64,000 bases of DNA from Pararhizobium sp. A13 (GTDB taxonomy: Bacteria > Pseudomonadota > Alphaproteobacteria > Rhizobiales > Rhizobiaceae): the NCBI RefSeq assembly GCF_040126305.1, contig NZ_CP149511.1, positions 744,001 to 808,000 on the forward strand, given 5' to 3'. The translations under genes were made by a program, and so were the position numbers. Below, in pieces: positions 8,518-18,661 of the stretch; within the stretch, counting starts at the first letter, position 1; each line of letters starts with the position of its first letter. A model generated the notes under the pieces. The model worked only from the letters and a program-made list of their open reading frames with translations, did no database searches and was not told the DNA's origin.

Positions 8518-10320
8518 ATGCCACATCAAAAGACCGGTAAAAACAACGGAGGGGCAGATATCGACGACGAGCAGTCGTTTCGCAATCAATTGCGAATGAT
8601 GCAGCGGGCGTTCATCGCATCGCCTGTCCGCAATGTGATTACATGGCTCGCCGTTGGAATCGCCGCCCTCATCGTGGCGACGGCTTTCGGTCAAATTCTG
8701 CTCAACAGATGGTACAAGCCGTTCTATGACACTCTGGAGCGGCGCGATCTCTCGGCTTTCCTGCTGGAGCTGATCGTCTTTGCCGAGATTGCCGGCGGGC
8801 TTCTGATCCTCAACGTGCTGCAAACCTGGCTCAACCAGTGGATCAGGATCAAGCTGAGGGAAGGCCTGACGCTCGACCTGATCAACGAGTGGATGAGACC
8901 TGCGCGCGCCTTTCGTCTCGCCAATGCCGGCGCCATCGGTATCAATCCTGACCAGCGGGTACACGAGGATGCGCGTCATCTCGCCGACCTGACGGCAGGC
9001 CTCTCCATCGGCCTGTTTCAGTCGGGCATTCTCCTCGGAAGCTTCGTCGGTGTCTTGTGGTCGCTTTCGGCCGGCTTCATCTTTCATATCGCCGGTTACG
9101 ACATCAATATTCCGGGCTACATGGTTTGGGCTGCCTTCCTCTATGCCGGCACGGCAGCGACTTTGAGCTGGTTCGTCGGGCGCCCTTTGGTCAAGCTCAA
9201 CGGCGAACATTACGCTCGCGAAGCGGTCCTGCGCTTCTCGTTGATGCGGGTCAACGAGCATATTGAGGCAGTTTCGCTTTCGGCCGGCGAGGCGAACGAG
9301 AAACGCCGGCTCCAGCGCGACCTTTCGTCGGTTCTCGAGATCAGCCACAGTCTGATGCTCGCGCTGACCCGGCTCACATGGGTAACGGCCGGCTATGGCT
9401 GGGTCACCGTGATCGCGCCGATCGTCATCGCGGCTCCGGTCTATTTCGCCGGCGACCTCAGTTTCGGTGGATTGATGATGGCCGTTGGCGCCTTCAACCA
9501 GGTGCATGTGTCGCTCCGGTGGTTCGTCGACAATATCGACACGATCGCCGATTGGCGGGCGACCTTGCTCAGAGTCGCCGCTTTCCGTTCCGCGATATTG
9601 ATGACCGACGAGCGTCATGAGAACGACAAACGCATCGATTTTACCAAGGCAGACAACCGGTTGACAATCGATGACCTCGAAATTGCAGTGCCTACCGGAT
9701 GCACCAGGCTAACAGAGCCGCATGTGGAAATCCGTCCGGGCGATCGTGTTCTCGTCACCGGCGCCCCGGACGTGGAAAAGGCGCCGTTTTTCCGTGCCAT
9801 CGCAGGCCTGTGGCCTTGGGGAGACGGACGCATCTCGCTTCCCGAAGGAGACGATATGGCCTTCGTGCCCCGAACACCCTATTTCCCGCCGGGCACATTG
9901 GAGGAGGTTCTCTCCTATCCGAGAAACCCGGGCAGTTTCCGCAAAACGGAGCTCGCGGCGGTTCTCTCCAAAGTCGGCCTCTCCAAGTTGAGCGACCGCC
10001 TCGACCAGGACATGCGGACAAAACTGAAACTCAACGAGCTGGAGCTGCGGCTTCTTGCCATCGCCCGCCTTGGCCTGCACAAGCCGCGCTGGATCATCAT
10101 AGACGAGGCGCTCGACACGTTGGAAACCGGTGCATACCACACGGTCTTGACCTTCCTGGAGCAGCACCTTGGCAATGCGGCTGTCGTGAATATCGGTCGG
10201 ATGGAGCCGGGCAATCGCTACTTCACACGCGTGCTGCACCTCCAAAGCGATCCGACTGGCCGATCGTTGCGGCTTCTCCAACCGAAAAGCCTGCGCACAC
10301 ATGACCCTCAGATGGGGTGA
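8518..10320 (+). CDS. YddA/SbmA-family ABC transporter with degenerate ATPase domain
   Basis: The 600-residue product fuses an N-terminal multi-span membrane domain of the SbmA/BacA-YddA type (ABC_membrane_2; typical NRWYKPFYDTLERRD at the front) to a C-terminal nucleotide-binding domain. The membrane half looks intact. In the ATPase half the Walker A reads G415-APDVEK-AP instead of GxSGxGKST. The signature loop reads LNELELR (505-511) instead of LSxGEQQR. Walker B (WIIIDEA, D529-E530) survives. ATP hydrolysis is therefore doubtful. SbmA and BacA have only the membrane half and run on the proton gradient, so this may be an intermediate form. Substrates of relatives are peptides and modified peptides. 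GGAG at 8505-8508 favours ATG 8518 over ATG 8500. Confidence 0.75.
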   Translation: MPHQKTGKNNGGADIDDEQSFRNQLRMMQRAFIASPVRNVITWLAVGIAALIVATAFGQILLNRWYKPFYDTLERRDLSAFLLELIVFAEIAGGLLILNVLQTWLNQWIRIKLREGLTLDLINEWMRPARAFRLANAGAIGINPDQRVHEDARHLADLTAGLSIGLFQSGILLGSFVGVLWSLSAGFIFHIAGYDINIPGYMVWAAFLYAGTAATLSWFVGRPLVKLNGEHYAREAVLRFSLMRVNEHIEAVSLSAGEANEKRRLQRDLSSVLEISHSLMLALTRLTWVTAGYGWVTVIAPIVIAAPVYFAGDLSFGGLMMAVGAFNQVHVSLRWFVDNIDTIADWRATLLRVAAFRSAILMTDERHENDKRIDFTKADNRLTIDDLEIAVPTGCTRLTEPHVEIRPGDRVLVTGAPDVEKAPFFRAIAGLWPWGDGRISLPEGDDMAFVPRTPYFPPGTLEEVLSYPRNPGSFRKTELAAVLSKVGLSKLSDRLDQDMRTKLKLNELELRLLAIARLGLHKPRWIIIDEALDTLETGAYHTVLTFLEQHLGNAAVVNIGRMEPGNRYFTRVLHLQSDPTGRSLRLLQPKSLRTHDPQMG

Positions 10321-10419
10321 TGGAGCCCGAGGGGAATTTGATTTAGCCGCGATGGGCCACGAAACAGGCGCTAGGAGATGCATTGATGAGATCAACTTCA
10401 AGCGCCGTCATTTCTCAAA

Positions 10420-10770
10420 AAGAAGATCGACGCAACGATGTCTTGGTCTAAACGCCGAAACACTTGCCGAAAATATTCAGGCCAGCGGGGTTTTCGGCCG
10501 TTTCGTCAATGCCGATGCGGAAGCGGATGGAGTGGTGATCGGCAACACCAAGGGTCTTGATGGTCTGATCCAAGACTTTCCGATCCTCGCCCCGAGGGGC
10601 CGCAGTCGTCGATCGACCGGGTTTTCAGCTTGGCGTATACGGAACCGCTGAGCTTCCCCCCGTTTGTCGAATACATGCCGCGCCGGTCGCCGATGCCGCC
10701 GGGCGACGTCCTGCTGCCAGTCTTGATGTCGTTTTGACCCCAGATCGAATATCGGACGGCCAGTCAGCGG
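10420..10770 (-). pseudogene. Decayed paralogue of the adjacent HTH-type arabinoside regulator
   Basis: Read on the minus strand in shifting frames, this stretch recapitulates the C-terminal half of the regulator encoded at 10891-11817. Matching blocks are ADWPSDI (from 10768), TSPGGIGDRRG (versus MSPGDFGDKRG), GSVYAKLK (versus GSQYGKLK), DHHSIRFRIGIDE (versus NHHSIRLRIGVHE), GLNIFGKCFG (versus GINIFGKGFG) and DQDIV. At least two frameshifts and a stop interrupt it, and the HTH half is missing. It is a dead copy lying head-to-head with the intact gene. Confidence 0.8.
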
Positions 10771-10839
10771 CCTGCCTGATCAATGAACACCGTCTGGAAA
10801 TCAAATAATCAGTTCATTTTGCATTTACGACAATTGTAT

Positions 10840-10858
10840 ATATCAAACTATCTGATAT
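10840..10858. promoter_or_regulatory. Candidate autoregulatory operator of the HTH regulator
   Basis: ATATCA and TGATAT form an inverted repeat with a 7-base spacer, 32 bases before the regulator ATG. TGATATGAAT recurs before the arabinofuranosidase gene at 11981, which suggests a shared binding half-site. Function is inferred. Confidence 0.4.
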
Positions 10859-10890
10859 GAATCATCTAAATTGCCTCATTTAGGGTCGCC

Positions 10891-11817
10891 ATGAGCAGAA
10901 ACTTCCTCGTCATCGAGCCTGAAGAAGGACTGGCAGTTCTCAAGGGCCTCGCCTCCTCCGTACGCGTCCAGCTGCTCAAGCTGCTGCATGAAAAGGGCCC
11001 GATGAATGTCAACGACATCGCCAACATCCTGTCGCTACCGCAATCAACGGTCTCCACCAACGTCCAGGTGCTGGAAGATTGCGGATTGATCCGCACTGAA
11101 AACCAGAAGGCCAGGAAAGGCAGCCAGAAGATTTGCTACCCCGCCGCTGAGGAAGTGCTGGTCGTCTTCAAGAGCGACTATCGCGAGATGCGAAAGGACA
11201 CGATCGAGGTGTCCATGCCGATTGGCCTCTACACTGGTTTCGAGGTGACTGCGCCATGCGGTCTCTGCTCTCCCGAGGGTATTATTGGTCTGCTCGATGT
11301 ACCCAATTCCTTCCTCGATCCAGACCGGATGAAGGCCGGTTTGCTGTGGTTCACCCGTGGCTTCGTCGAATATCAGTTCCCCAACAACGCCAAGCTTTCC
11401 AACATCGAAATCCAGGAAATCGAGGTTGTCATGGAACTGAGCTCGGAGGTGCCCGGCACCAGCGCCGACTGGCCTTCCGACATCACCCTGTCGATCAACG
11501 GCAAGGATGTCGGCGTGTGGATGTCACCGGGCGACTTCGGTGACAAGCGCGGCGTCTTTACCCCTGCTTGGTGGAAACTCAAGGGCTCGCAGTACGGCAA
11601 GCTGAAGAACTGGCGCATCGCCAGGGACGGCACGTATGTCGACGGCGTCAGGATATCCGATGTGACGATCACAGAACTCGATCTCGTCAACCACCATTCG
11701 ATTCGGCTGCGCATCGGCGTCCACGAGAATGCGGCCCATCCGGGCGGCATCAACATTTTCGGCAAGGGTTTTGGCAACTATGATCAGGACATCGTGTTGC
11801 GGCTGAAAACAGCTTGA
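10891..11817 (+). CDS. ArsR-type HTH transcriptional regulator with large C-terminal domain
   Basis: The 308-residue protein begins with a winged-helix domain of ArsR type (residues about 10-85; LKGLASSVRVQLLKLLHEKG and LPQSTVSTNVQVLEDCGLI). This is followed by a domain of some 200 residues that is not part of classical ArsR proteins. The C-terminal part is rich in short beta strands with W, N and G turns (SINGKDVGVWMSPGDFG, WWKLKGSQYGKLKNW), reminiscent of jelly-roll carbohydrate-binding folds, so it could sense an arabinoside. No metal-binding cysteine pair of ArsR metal sensors is present. It lies 186 bases upstream of the GH51 gene in the same orientation and probably controls that operon and itself. 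Confidence 0.7.
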   Translation: MSRNFLVIEPEEGLAVLKGLASSVRVQLLKLLHEKGPMNVNDIANILSLPQSTVSTNVQVLEDCGLIRTENQKARKGSQKICYPAAEEVLVVFKSDYREMRKDTIEVSMPIGLYTGFEVTAPCGLCSPEGIIGLLDVPNSFLDPDRMKAGLLWFTRGFVEYQFPNNAKLSNIEIQEIEVVMELSSEVPGTSADWPSDITLSINGKDVGVWMSPGDFGDKRGVFTPAWWKLKGSQYGKLKNWRIARDGTYVDGVRISDVTITELDLVNHHSIRLRIGVHENAAHPGGINIFGKGFGNYDQDIVLRLKTA

Positions 11818-11948
11818 TATCCGACTTTTTGATATTAAAAATAAATGAACAAACACAGCATTCTAGGTGAATAGTTAGAGCTTTTCGTCCTAATTTATCA
11901 TACTTTTGCATGGCAACGACTTGACCTCGGCCCAATTCTTATCATTTA

Positions 11949-11986
11949 ATATCAGCTAAGGTGATGTAAATCACCATTCGTGATAT
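11949..11986. promoter_or_regulatory. Candidate operator region before abfA
   Basis: ATATCA (11949-11954) and TGATAT (11981-11986) bracket a nested inverted repeat GGTGAT-GTAA-ATCACC (11960-11975). GGGAGG follows at 11992-11997 as the ribosome site of abfA. The shared TGATATGAAT element with the regulator promoter suggests control by that regulator. Confidence 0.4.
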
Positions 11987-11988
11987 GA

Positions 11989-13515
<1,527 letters not shown>

Positions 13516-13564
13516 TTTCAGGCGAACCATCGAGACGGTGTATGCGCTGAGGAGGAGCGTCGAC

Positions 13565-14656
13565 GTGACCGCAAATATCGAAATCAGGAATGTGAGCAAG
13601 CAGTTCGGTGCCATGACGGTGCTGGATGACCTGTCGCTCTCCATCAAGGCGCGCGAATTCATCGTGTTTCTTGGACCGTCGGGTTGTGGGAAATCGACCC
13701 TTCTCCGGATGATTGCCGGGCTTGAAACCGTTGATGGGGGCGAGATCGCGATTAACGGTGAGCGCATCGACCACCTGCCTCCCGGCAAGCGCGGCATTGC
13801 CATGGTGTTCCAGTCCTATGCGCTCTATCCGCACATGACGGTGCGCGACAACATGGCCTTCGGCCTCGACAACATCGGCGTGGCGCGCGACGTGATCGAC
13901 GCGCGCATTGCCGAGGCGGCTCGTATCCTGGAAATGCTGCACCTGCTCGAGCGCAAACCCGGACAGCTCTCCGGCGGCCAGCGCCAACGGGTCGCCATCG
14001 GCCGCGCCATCGTCAAGGAGCCGAAAGCCTTCCTGTTCGACGAGCCGCTTTCCAATCTCGATGCCGCCCTGCGCACCCGCACGCGCATAGAACTCGCCCA
14101 GCTTCACCAGCGCCTGCAATCGACGATGATCTTCGTCACCCACGATCAGGTGGAGGCGATGACGCTCGCCGACCGTATCGTCGTTATGAACAATCGCAAG
14201 ATTGAGCAGATCGGTTCGCCGATGGAGATTTATGAGCGCCCAGCGACGAAGTTCGTTGCAGGCTTCGTCGGCGCACCGGCGATGAATTTCGTCGATGTTA
14301 CGATCGGTAGACCCGGCGCCGTCGTTACCGTGACATTCGCCGACAGCACAGCTATCGCCACCGATATTGCCTCAAACCAGGTCGTCGATGGCGCTTATAC
14401 ATTTGGTGTCCGCTCGGAAGATGTGCGCATCGCGCCAACCGGTCAGGGCAATGTCAACGGCAAGGTCGATGTGCTGGAGCGTCTTGGCGAACGCACGCTG
14501 GTCTATGCCCGCCTCAGCGATGGCCAGATCATCGTCGCCTCCGACGTCGGCAACAGCCGCGTTGCCGTTGGCGACACGGTCGGCCTCGCCTTCGATGGCA
14601 GGAAATCGCATCTCTTCAATGAAACCGGGCGCGCCTGGCATGCGAGGGGGGCCTGA
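13565..14656 (+). CDS. CUT1-family sugar ABC transporter ATPase (MsmK/UgpC-like)
   Basis: The 363-residue ATPase has Walker A GPSGCGKSTLL, the signature LSGGQRQRVAIGRA, Walker B FLFDEPLSNLD and the switch histidine in FVTHDQVEAMTLADRI. A C-terminal OB-like regulatory domain of about 120 residues follows, typical of CUT1 ATPases. The start is GTG 13565, with GGAGGAG at 13551-13557; the frame extends upstream but without a ribosome site. It lies 49 bases after abfA and 1 base before the first permease gene. Unusually, the ATPase gene comes first and the binding-protein gene last in this transporter set. The likely substrate is an arabino-oligosaccharide, inferred from the neighbouring GH51 gene. 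Confidence 0.88.
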   Translation: MTANIEIRNVSKQFGAMTVLDDLSLSIKAREFIVFLGPSGCGKSTLLRMIAGLETVDGGEIAINGERIDHLPPGKRGIAMVFQSYALYPHMTVRDNMAFGLDNIGVARDVIDARIAEAARILEMLHLLERKPGQLSGGQRQRVAIGRAIVKEPKAFLFDEPLSNLDAALRTRTRIELAQLHQRLQSTMIFVTHDQVEAMTLADRIVVMNNRKIEQIGSPMEIYERPATKFVAGFVGAPAMNFVDVTIGRPGAVVTVTFADSTAIATDIASNQVVDGAYTFGVRSEDVRIAPTGQGNVNGKVDVLERLGERTLVYARLSDGQIIVASDVGNSRVAVGDTVGLAFDGRKSHLFNETGRAWHARGA

Positions 14657-14657
14657 T

Positions 14658-15593
14658 ATGGCTGACCAGCTGACGATCCGAGAGACCGCAGCGCCGGCCG
14701 CCGGCGTCAGGGTCCCAAGCGCCAATATCTACGCGCCGCAATGGCGAAACTTCGTTTTCGTCGCACCGTTCCTGTTCTTCTTCACGACACTGCTCATCTT
14801 TCCGCTTTTCTGGGGCATGTGGCTGAGCTTCCACAAGGCGGACACCTTCTCGACCGGCAGGTTTGTCGGCCTCGACAACTATGTCAGGCTCTTTCACGAC
14901 AAGGTCTTCGTGCAATCGGTCTGGAACACCTTCTACTTCGTGCTGCTAACGGTGCCGACGCTGGCGCTGATCGGCCTCTTTCTCGCGCTTTGCCTCAACC
15001 GCCGCACGCGCACCGCCGCTGTGCTGCGGGCTCTGTTTTTCTCCTCCTCAGTGCTGTCGGTCACCATCGTCACACTGATCTGGCGGATCGTCTACATTCC
15101 GAATGTCGGCCTGCTGTCGACGATCTACGGATGGTTCGGCGCAACCGCACCGGCGTTCATCTCCGATCCCAGCCTCGCGATGATCGGCATTGCCATCGCC
15201 ACGATCTGGTGGTGCATCGGCCTGCCGATGATGCTGTTTCTCTCGGCCCTTCAGCAGATCCCGCAGGATATCTATGAGGCTGCGGCGCTCGACAACGCTA
15301 ACCGCTGGCAGACGCTGCGGTCGATAACCCTGCCCTCGATCAAACGCACGTTTATCTTGGTGATCATCATCCAGATCGTGCTGCAATTCCAGCTGTTCGG
15401 CCAGGCCTGGCTGATGACGCGCGGTGGTCCGAACAATCTCACCAAGCCAATCGTGCTCTACATCTATGACACGGCGTTCCGTCGCTGGGATCTCGGCATG
15501 GGTGCCGCGGCCTCGGAAATCCTCTTCGTCCTCATCCTTATTGCGGCCATGGCCCAGTACCTCGTCACGCGCAACAAGGGAGACCAGGCATGA
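14658..15593 (+). CDS. Sugar ABC transporter permease, MalF type
   Basis: This 311-residue inner-membrane permease has about six hydrophobic segments. The cytoplasmic EAA loop, EAAALDNANRWQTLRSITLP, docks to the ATPase. ATG 14658 is preceded by a G-rich site (GAGGGGGG). The ATPase gene ends 1 base upstream, and the stop overlaps the next permease start by 4 bases (ATGA), so the genes are tightly coupled. It is predicted to pair with the 282-residue permease to form the channel of the presumed arabino-oligosaccharide importer. Confidence 0.88.
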   Translation: MADQLTIRETAAPAAGVRVPSANIYAPQWRNFVFVAPFLFFFTTLLIFPLFWGMWLSFHKADTFSTGRFVGLDNYVRLFHDKVFVQSVWNTFYFVLLTVPTLALIGLFLALCLNRRTRTAAVLRALFFSSSVLSVTIVTLIWRIVYIPNVGLLSTIYGWFGATAPAFISDPSLAMIGIAIATIWWCIGLPMMLFLSALQQIPQDIYEAAALDNANRWQTLRSITLPSIKRTFILVIIIQIVLQFQLFGQAWLMTRGGPNNLTKPIVLYIYDTAFRRWDLGMGAAASEILFVLILIAAMAQYLVTRNKGDQA

Positions 15594-16438
15594 GCGCTCC
15601 AGCCACTTCCATCAAGGGACGGGCATTCGGCGACCGGGTCCTGCTGGCCCTCGTCATCCTGCTGTCGATCATCATGATCGCGCCGGTTCTCTGGGTCATC
15701 GGCTTGTCACTCAAGGAAAACGCCGAGCTGATGGCCAATCCGAATTCGGTGTTCCATGCGCCTTATACGTTGAAGAACTACATCAATACCATCGGCACAT
15801 CGTCGGTGTTCCGCTGGGTGCTCAACAGCATCATCGTCTCGGGCGGCCTGACACTCGGCACGTTAATCCTGTCGTCGCTCGCCGGCTACGGCTTTGCGCG
15901 GCTGAACTTCCCCGGTCGCAACATCCTCTTCGTCATCGTGCTCTTCGGCCTGGCAGTTCCGGAACAGGCCGTACTGGTCGCCCGCCATCAGATCTTCAGC
16001 ATGCTGAAGTTCCACAACACCTATCACGGCCTCATTCTCCCCGGCCTGTCGGCTTCGTTCGGCGTTTTCCTGATGACCCAGTATTTCAGGGCCATCCCGA
16101 GGGAGTTGGACGAAGCCGCCATGCTGGACAATGCCAGCCGCTTCAGGATTTTCTGGAAGGTGCTTCTACCACTCACCGTGCCGGCGCAGGCAACCCTTGG
16201 CATCTTCACCTTCCTCAGCGCATGGAACGATTACTTCTGGCCGCTGATCTCGGCGACCAAGAAGGACATGTTCACGCTGACGGTCGGCATGGCTTCGACA
16301 CAGACAAATTTCGCCCAGTCGGAGGGCATCGGCTTCCTGATGGCTCAGGCAGTGTTCGCCGGCGCGCCGATCCTGATCATCTACCTCTTTTTCCAGAAAT
16401 ACATCGTCACAGCCGTCTCTGGTGCTGCGGTGCGATAG
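15590..16438 (+). CDS. Sugar ABC transporter permease, MalG type
   Basis: The 282-residue permease has six predicted membrane segments and the EAA loop DEAAMLDNASRFRIFWKVLLP, placing it in the MalG half of CUT1 importers. It overlaps the preceding permease gene by 4 bases, indicating translational coupling. The binding-protein gene follows 96 bases later on the same strand. Substrate assignment rests on the linked GH51 gene only. Confidence 0.88.
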   Translation: MSAPATSIKGRAFGDRVLLALVILLSIIMIAPVLWVIGLSLKENAELMANPNSVFHAPYTLKNYINTIGTSSVFRWVLNSIIVSGGLTLGTLILSSLAGYGFARLNFPGRNILFVIVLFGLAVPEQAVLVARHQIFSMLKFHNTYHGLILPGLSASFGVFLMTQYFRAIPRELDEAAMLDNASRFRIFWKVLLPLTVPAQATLGIFTFLSAWNDYFWPLISATKKDMFTLTVGMASTQTNFAQSEGIGFLMAQAVFAGAPILIIYLFFQKYIVTAVSGAAVR

Positions 16439-16534
16439 CGAAAGTTGCCTGTCGGTCGAAGAGGAACGGCCGCGGCAACGAAGAATGAAGCCAATCCGGG
16501 GTGGAGTGGCGGAAACTCAGTAGGAGGAACTGAT

Positions 16535-17857
16535 ATGAGAATGAAAACAATACTGCTTGCCGCAGTCTCTGCGGGCGTAATGGTGCTCGCAAGCCCAAGC
16601 TTTGCAGCGACGGAACTGACCGTACAGCGCTTTTTCGGTGCCTGTGACGCCGATTTCGGCACCAACACCGATGTCGCCAAGGCCGTTGGCGAATGTGGGA
16701 TCATCACCTCGATGATCAACAAGTTCAATGCCGACAATCCGGACGTGCATGTGTCCGTCACCACTGTGGAGTGGCCGGGTTATGATCAGTTGACCGCCCA
16801 GTTCGCGTCGGGCGACGCACCTGATATCGTCACCATCCATGAATCCGTGCTGTCGGACTACCAGTCCAAGGGTCTGCTCCTGCCGCTCGACGACGTGCTG
16901 AAGTCGGTCGGCGTCACGCCCGACAGTTTCACGGATGCAGCTCGCAACGGCGTCACCAGGGATGACGGCAAGATCTACGGCCTGCCGATCGACACATGGA
17001 GCCTGCTGTTCCACATCAATATGGACCTTTTCAAGAAAGCGGAACTCGTCAATGCCGACGGCACTCCAAAACTGCCGACGAGCGTGGACGAGCTTCTGGC
17101 CGAAGCCAAGCAGTTCAAGGAAAAGACAGGCAAGCCGTATTTCGTCCAACCGACGGCGAACGAGACCGCCAATTTGGCCTGGAATCTCTATAGCTATCTC
17201 TTCCAGCAGAACTCCGATTTCTTGGCTGATCCGACGCATGTCAAGCTGAACACGCCGGAAGCCAAGACCGTGGTGAATATGTTCCGGACGCTCTATGCGG
17301 ATGGCAATATTACCCCGAACCTCGACTACGGAACAGGCATCAATGCGTTTCTGGCCGGTGAGGGTGGCGTGCATTTGAACGGCACCTGGGTCATTGGTGA
17401 CTATACCGCTGCCTCCGAAAAGGCAGGCACGGCGCTGAATGCAGGCGGTTATGCCGTCTACCCATTCCCGCAACTTTTTGCGGGCGACAAGGCGCAATAT
17501 GCTGACGGCCACACCTGGGCCGTCTCGCAGAAGGACCGCAGCCCGGAACAGCTTGCCGCGATCGGCAAGTTTCTGAAGTTCTTCGCCGACAATGATTTCG
17601 AATGGTCGCGCACCGGCCATCTGCCTGCTTACAAGGCGGTCCTCGCATCTGACGCCTTCAAGGCACTGCCGCACCGCGATACACTGGCGCCGCTTGCTGC
17701 TCTGGGCCGTCCTCTGCCGTCGGCCGTGCAGCGCCGGTTCGCAATCCAGGACATCGTCGGCGAGGAAATGAACGCCGCAGAAACCGGCCAAAAGGACACC
17801 GACGCGGCCCTTGCCGATGCCGAAACCCGCATCAACGAGCTGCTCGCCAATCTCTAG
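16535..17857 (+). CDS. Periplasmic sugar-binding protein of the GH51-linked ABC importer
   Basis: The 440-residue protein has a signal peptide (MRMKTILLAAVSAGVMVLAS, cleavage after SFA). The two-lobed type I solute-binding fold is suggested by ASGDAPDIVTIHESVLSDY and by the conserved GLPIDTWSLLFHINMDLFKKAE segment. It delivers an oligosaccharide to the MalFG-type permease pair. AGGAGGA lies 7 bases or so before ATG 16535; the frame upstream lacks a site. Last gene of the operon, followed by a strong hairpin. The precise ligand cannot be read from sequence. Confidence 0.88.
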   Translation: MRMKTILLAAVSAGVMVLASPSFAATELTVQRFFGACDADFGTNTDVAKAVGECGIITSMINKFNADNPDVHVSVTTVEWPGYDQLTAQFASGDAPDIVTIHESVLSDYQSKGLLLPLDDVLKSVGVTPDSFTDAARNGVTRDDGKIYGLPIDTWSLLFHINMDLFKKAELVNADGTPKLPTSVDELLAEAKQFKEKTGKPYFVQPTANETANLAWNLYSYLFQQNSDFLADPTHVKLNTPEAKTVVNMFRTLYADGNITPNLDYGTGINAFLAGEGGVHLNGTWVIGDYTAASEKAGTALNAGGYAVYPFPQLFAGDKAQYADGHTWAVSQKDRSPEQLAAIGKFLKFFADNDFEWSRTGHLPAYKAVLASDAFKALPHRDTLAPLAALGRPLPSAVQRRFAIQDIVGEEMNAAETGQKDTDAALADAETRINELLANL

Positions 17858-17893
17858 GCTCCCTGACGCGTCGGCTCTCCGGAGCCGCCGCGA

Positions 17894-17931
17894 AAACGAG
17901 CGCCCGTGTCCGTTTGCGCGGGCGCTCGTTT
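17894..17931 (+). terminator. Hairpin terminator of the arabinoside operon
   Basis: AAACGAGCGCCCG (17894-17906) pairs perfectly with CGGGCGCTCGTTT (17919-17931) around a 12-base loop, 36 bases after the binding-protein stop. The stem ends in TTT, with only a short T run after it, but its strength and place fit an intrinsic terminator. Confidence 0.75.
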
Positions 17932-18218
17932 AGCACGAGTTTATGGATTGAACGACTTAGGATGCAGGAATTGTGATCCGCGTCCCATAGTCGTGCCATT
18001 CAGAACTGGAATTTTCAGTGGAGCAGAGCTTTGCCGCCGCTCTGCATGGCAGCGGTTCAGGCGTCGTGATTTCACTAACGCGCGCCTCTTCCGTGAGGAT
18101 CGGATCCTCCGCAAACTGCCCACCTTGATAGAAAGCTGCTGCAGTTCCCATCAGCCCGGCGGTAGTCTTGCTGCGGCCCATTTTGCGGCGGCCATCCGGA
18201 TTGATGATCTACCCTGCA

Positions 18219-18317
18219 CTCACGGCGTCGACCAAACAGAATGACGAGGGACGGCCTTGCAGCCTCCAATTCGTTTCTCAATAATTTGAGTTCGCGCTCA
18301 CGACCTAAAAATTCCAT
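18219..18317 (-). pseudogene. Truncated N terminus of an AAA ATPase (ATPase_2/DUF4143-like)
   Basis: From ATG 18317 the frame reads FLGRERELKLLRNELE and then LVILFGRRRE, the usual opening of the small-family ATPases that begin with a FxGRExEL box and a YGRRRVGKS P-loop. The reading leaves the family just where the P-loop lysine should come, and no later motif is found. It is a remnant of roughly 33 codons. The upstream side carries a cluster of 15-bp-spaced repeats. Confidence 0.55.
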
Positions 18318-18325
18318 TGGTCCGC

Positions 18326-18381
18326 AATAAGGTAATTTAAATTACCGTAATTACGATTACCTTAATCTATATTACCTTAAT
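18326..18381. repeat. 15-bp-period ATTACCTTAAT repeat cluster
   Basis: ATTACCTTAAT occurs at 18371-18381 and 18356-18366, ATTACCGTAAT at 18341-18351, and an inverted copy AATAAGGTAAT at 18326-18336, all in exact 15-base register. A 16-bp perfect palindrome, GGTAATTTAAATTACC, lies at 18331-18346. The cluster sits just upstream of the truncated ATPase start and looks like an operator array or iteron set. Confidence 0.7.
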
Positions 18382-18394
18382 CCAACCTACCTGC

Positions 18395-18632
18395 GCTAGC
18401 AGGGTGGGCACCAGGGACCACCGCCATGCATTCATGCCCCAGTTCGATAATCTGACGGTAAAGACGTAACCGGTCGGGACCGGCCTCGTAGCAGAACCGC
18501 GGGGGGCGGGCCACGCTCACCCCGCGAACATACATGGTCTAATCTGGCATCCAGTTCACCCAGCTTGCCCTTCAATTCCACGACGACCGACGTCATACAC
18601 CCGAACTCCATCGACGCAATCGGGAGTAACAA
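18395..18632 (-). mobile_element. IS110-family transposase remnant
   Basis: On the minus strand from about 18502, one frame reads FCYEAGPDRLRLYRQ followed by LGHECMAVVPGAHP. This matches the conserved CYEAGPxGYxLYR...GHxCxVVAPS block near the N terminus of IS110/IS116/IS902 transposases. The upstream part lies in a different frame (VVVELKGKLGELDARLDHV), so at least one frameshift has occurred. No downstream catalytic part or terminal repeats are visible. Confidence 0.6.
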
Positions 18633-18661
18633 TTTTGGCAGCCGAAATCTTGTGGCACCTG

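Noticed and set aside
10301-10651. 116-codon plus-strand frame after the YddA-type gene
   Set aside because: The same DNA on the minus strand shows clear homology to the regulator, so the plus frame is incidental.
18326-18381. CRISPR-like array
   Set aside because: Repeat unit (11 bp) and 4-base gaps are far too short and the last unit is inverted, so it is an operator-type cluster.
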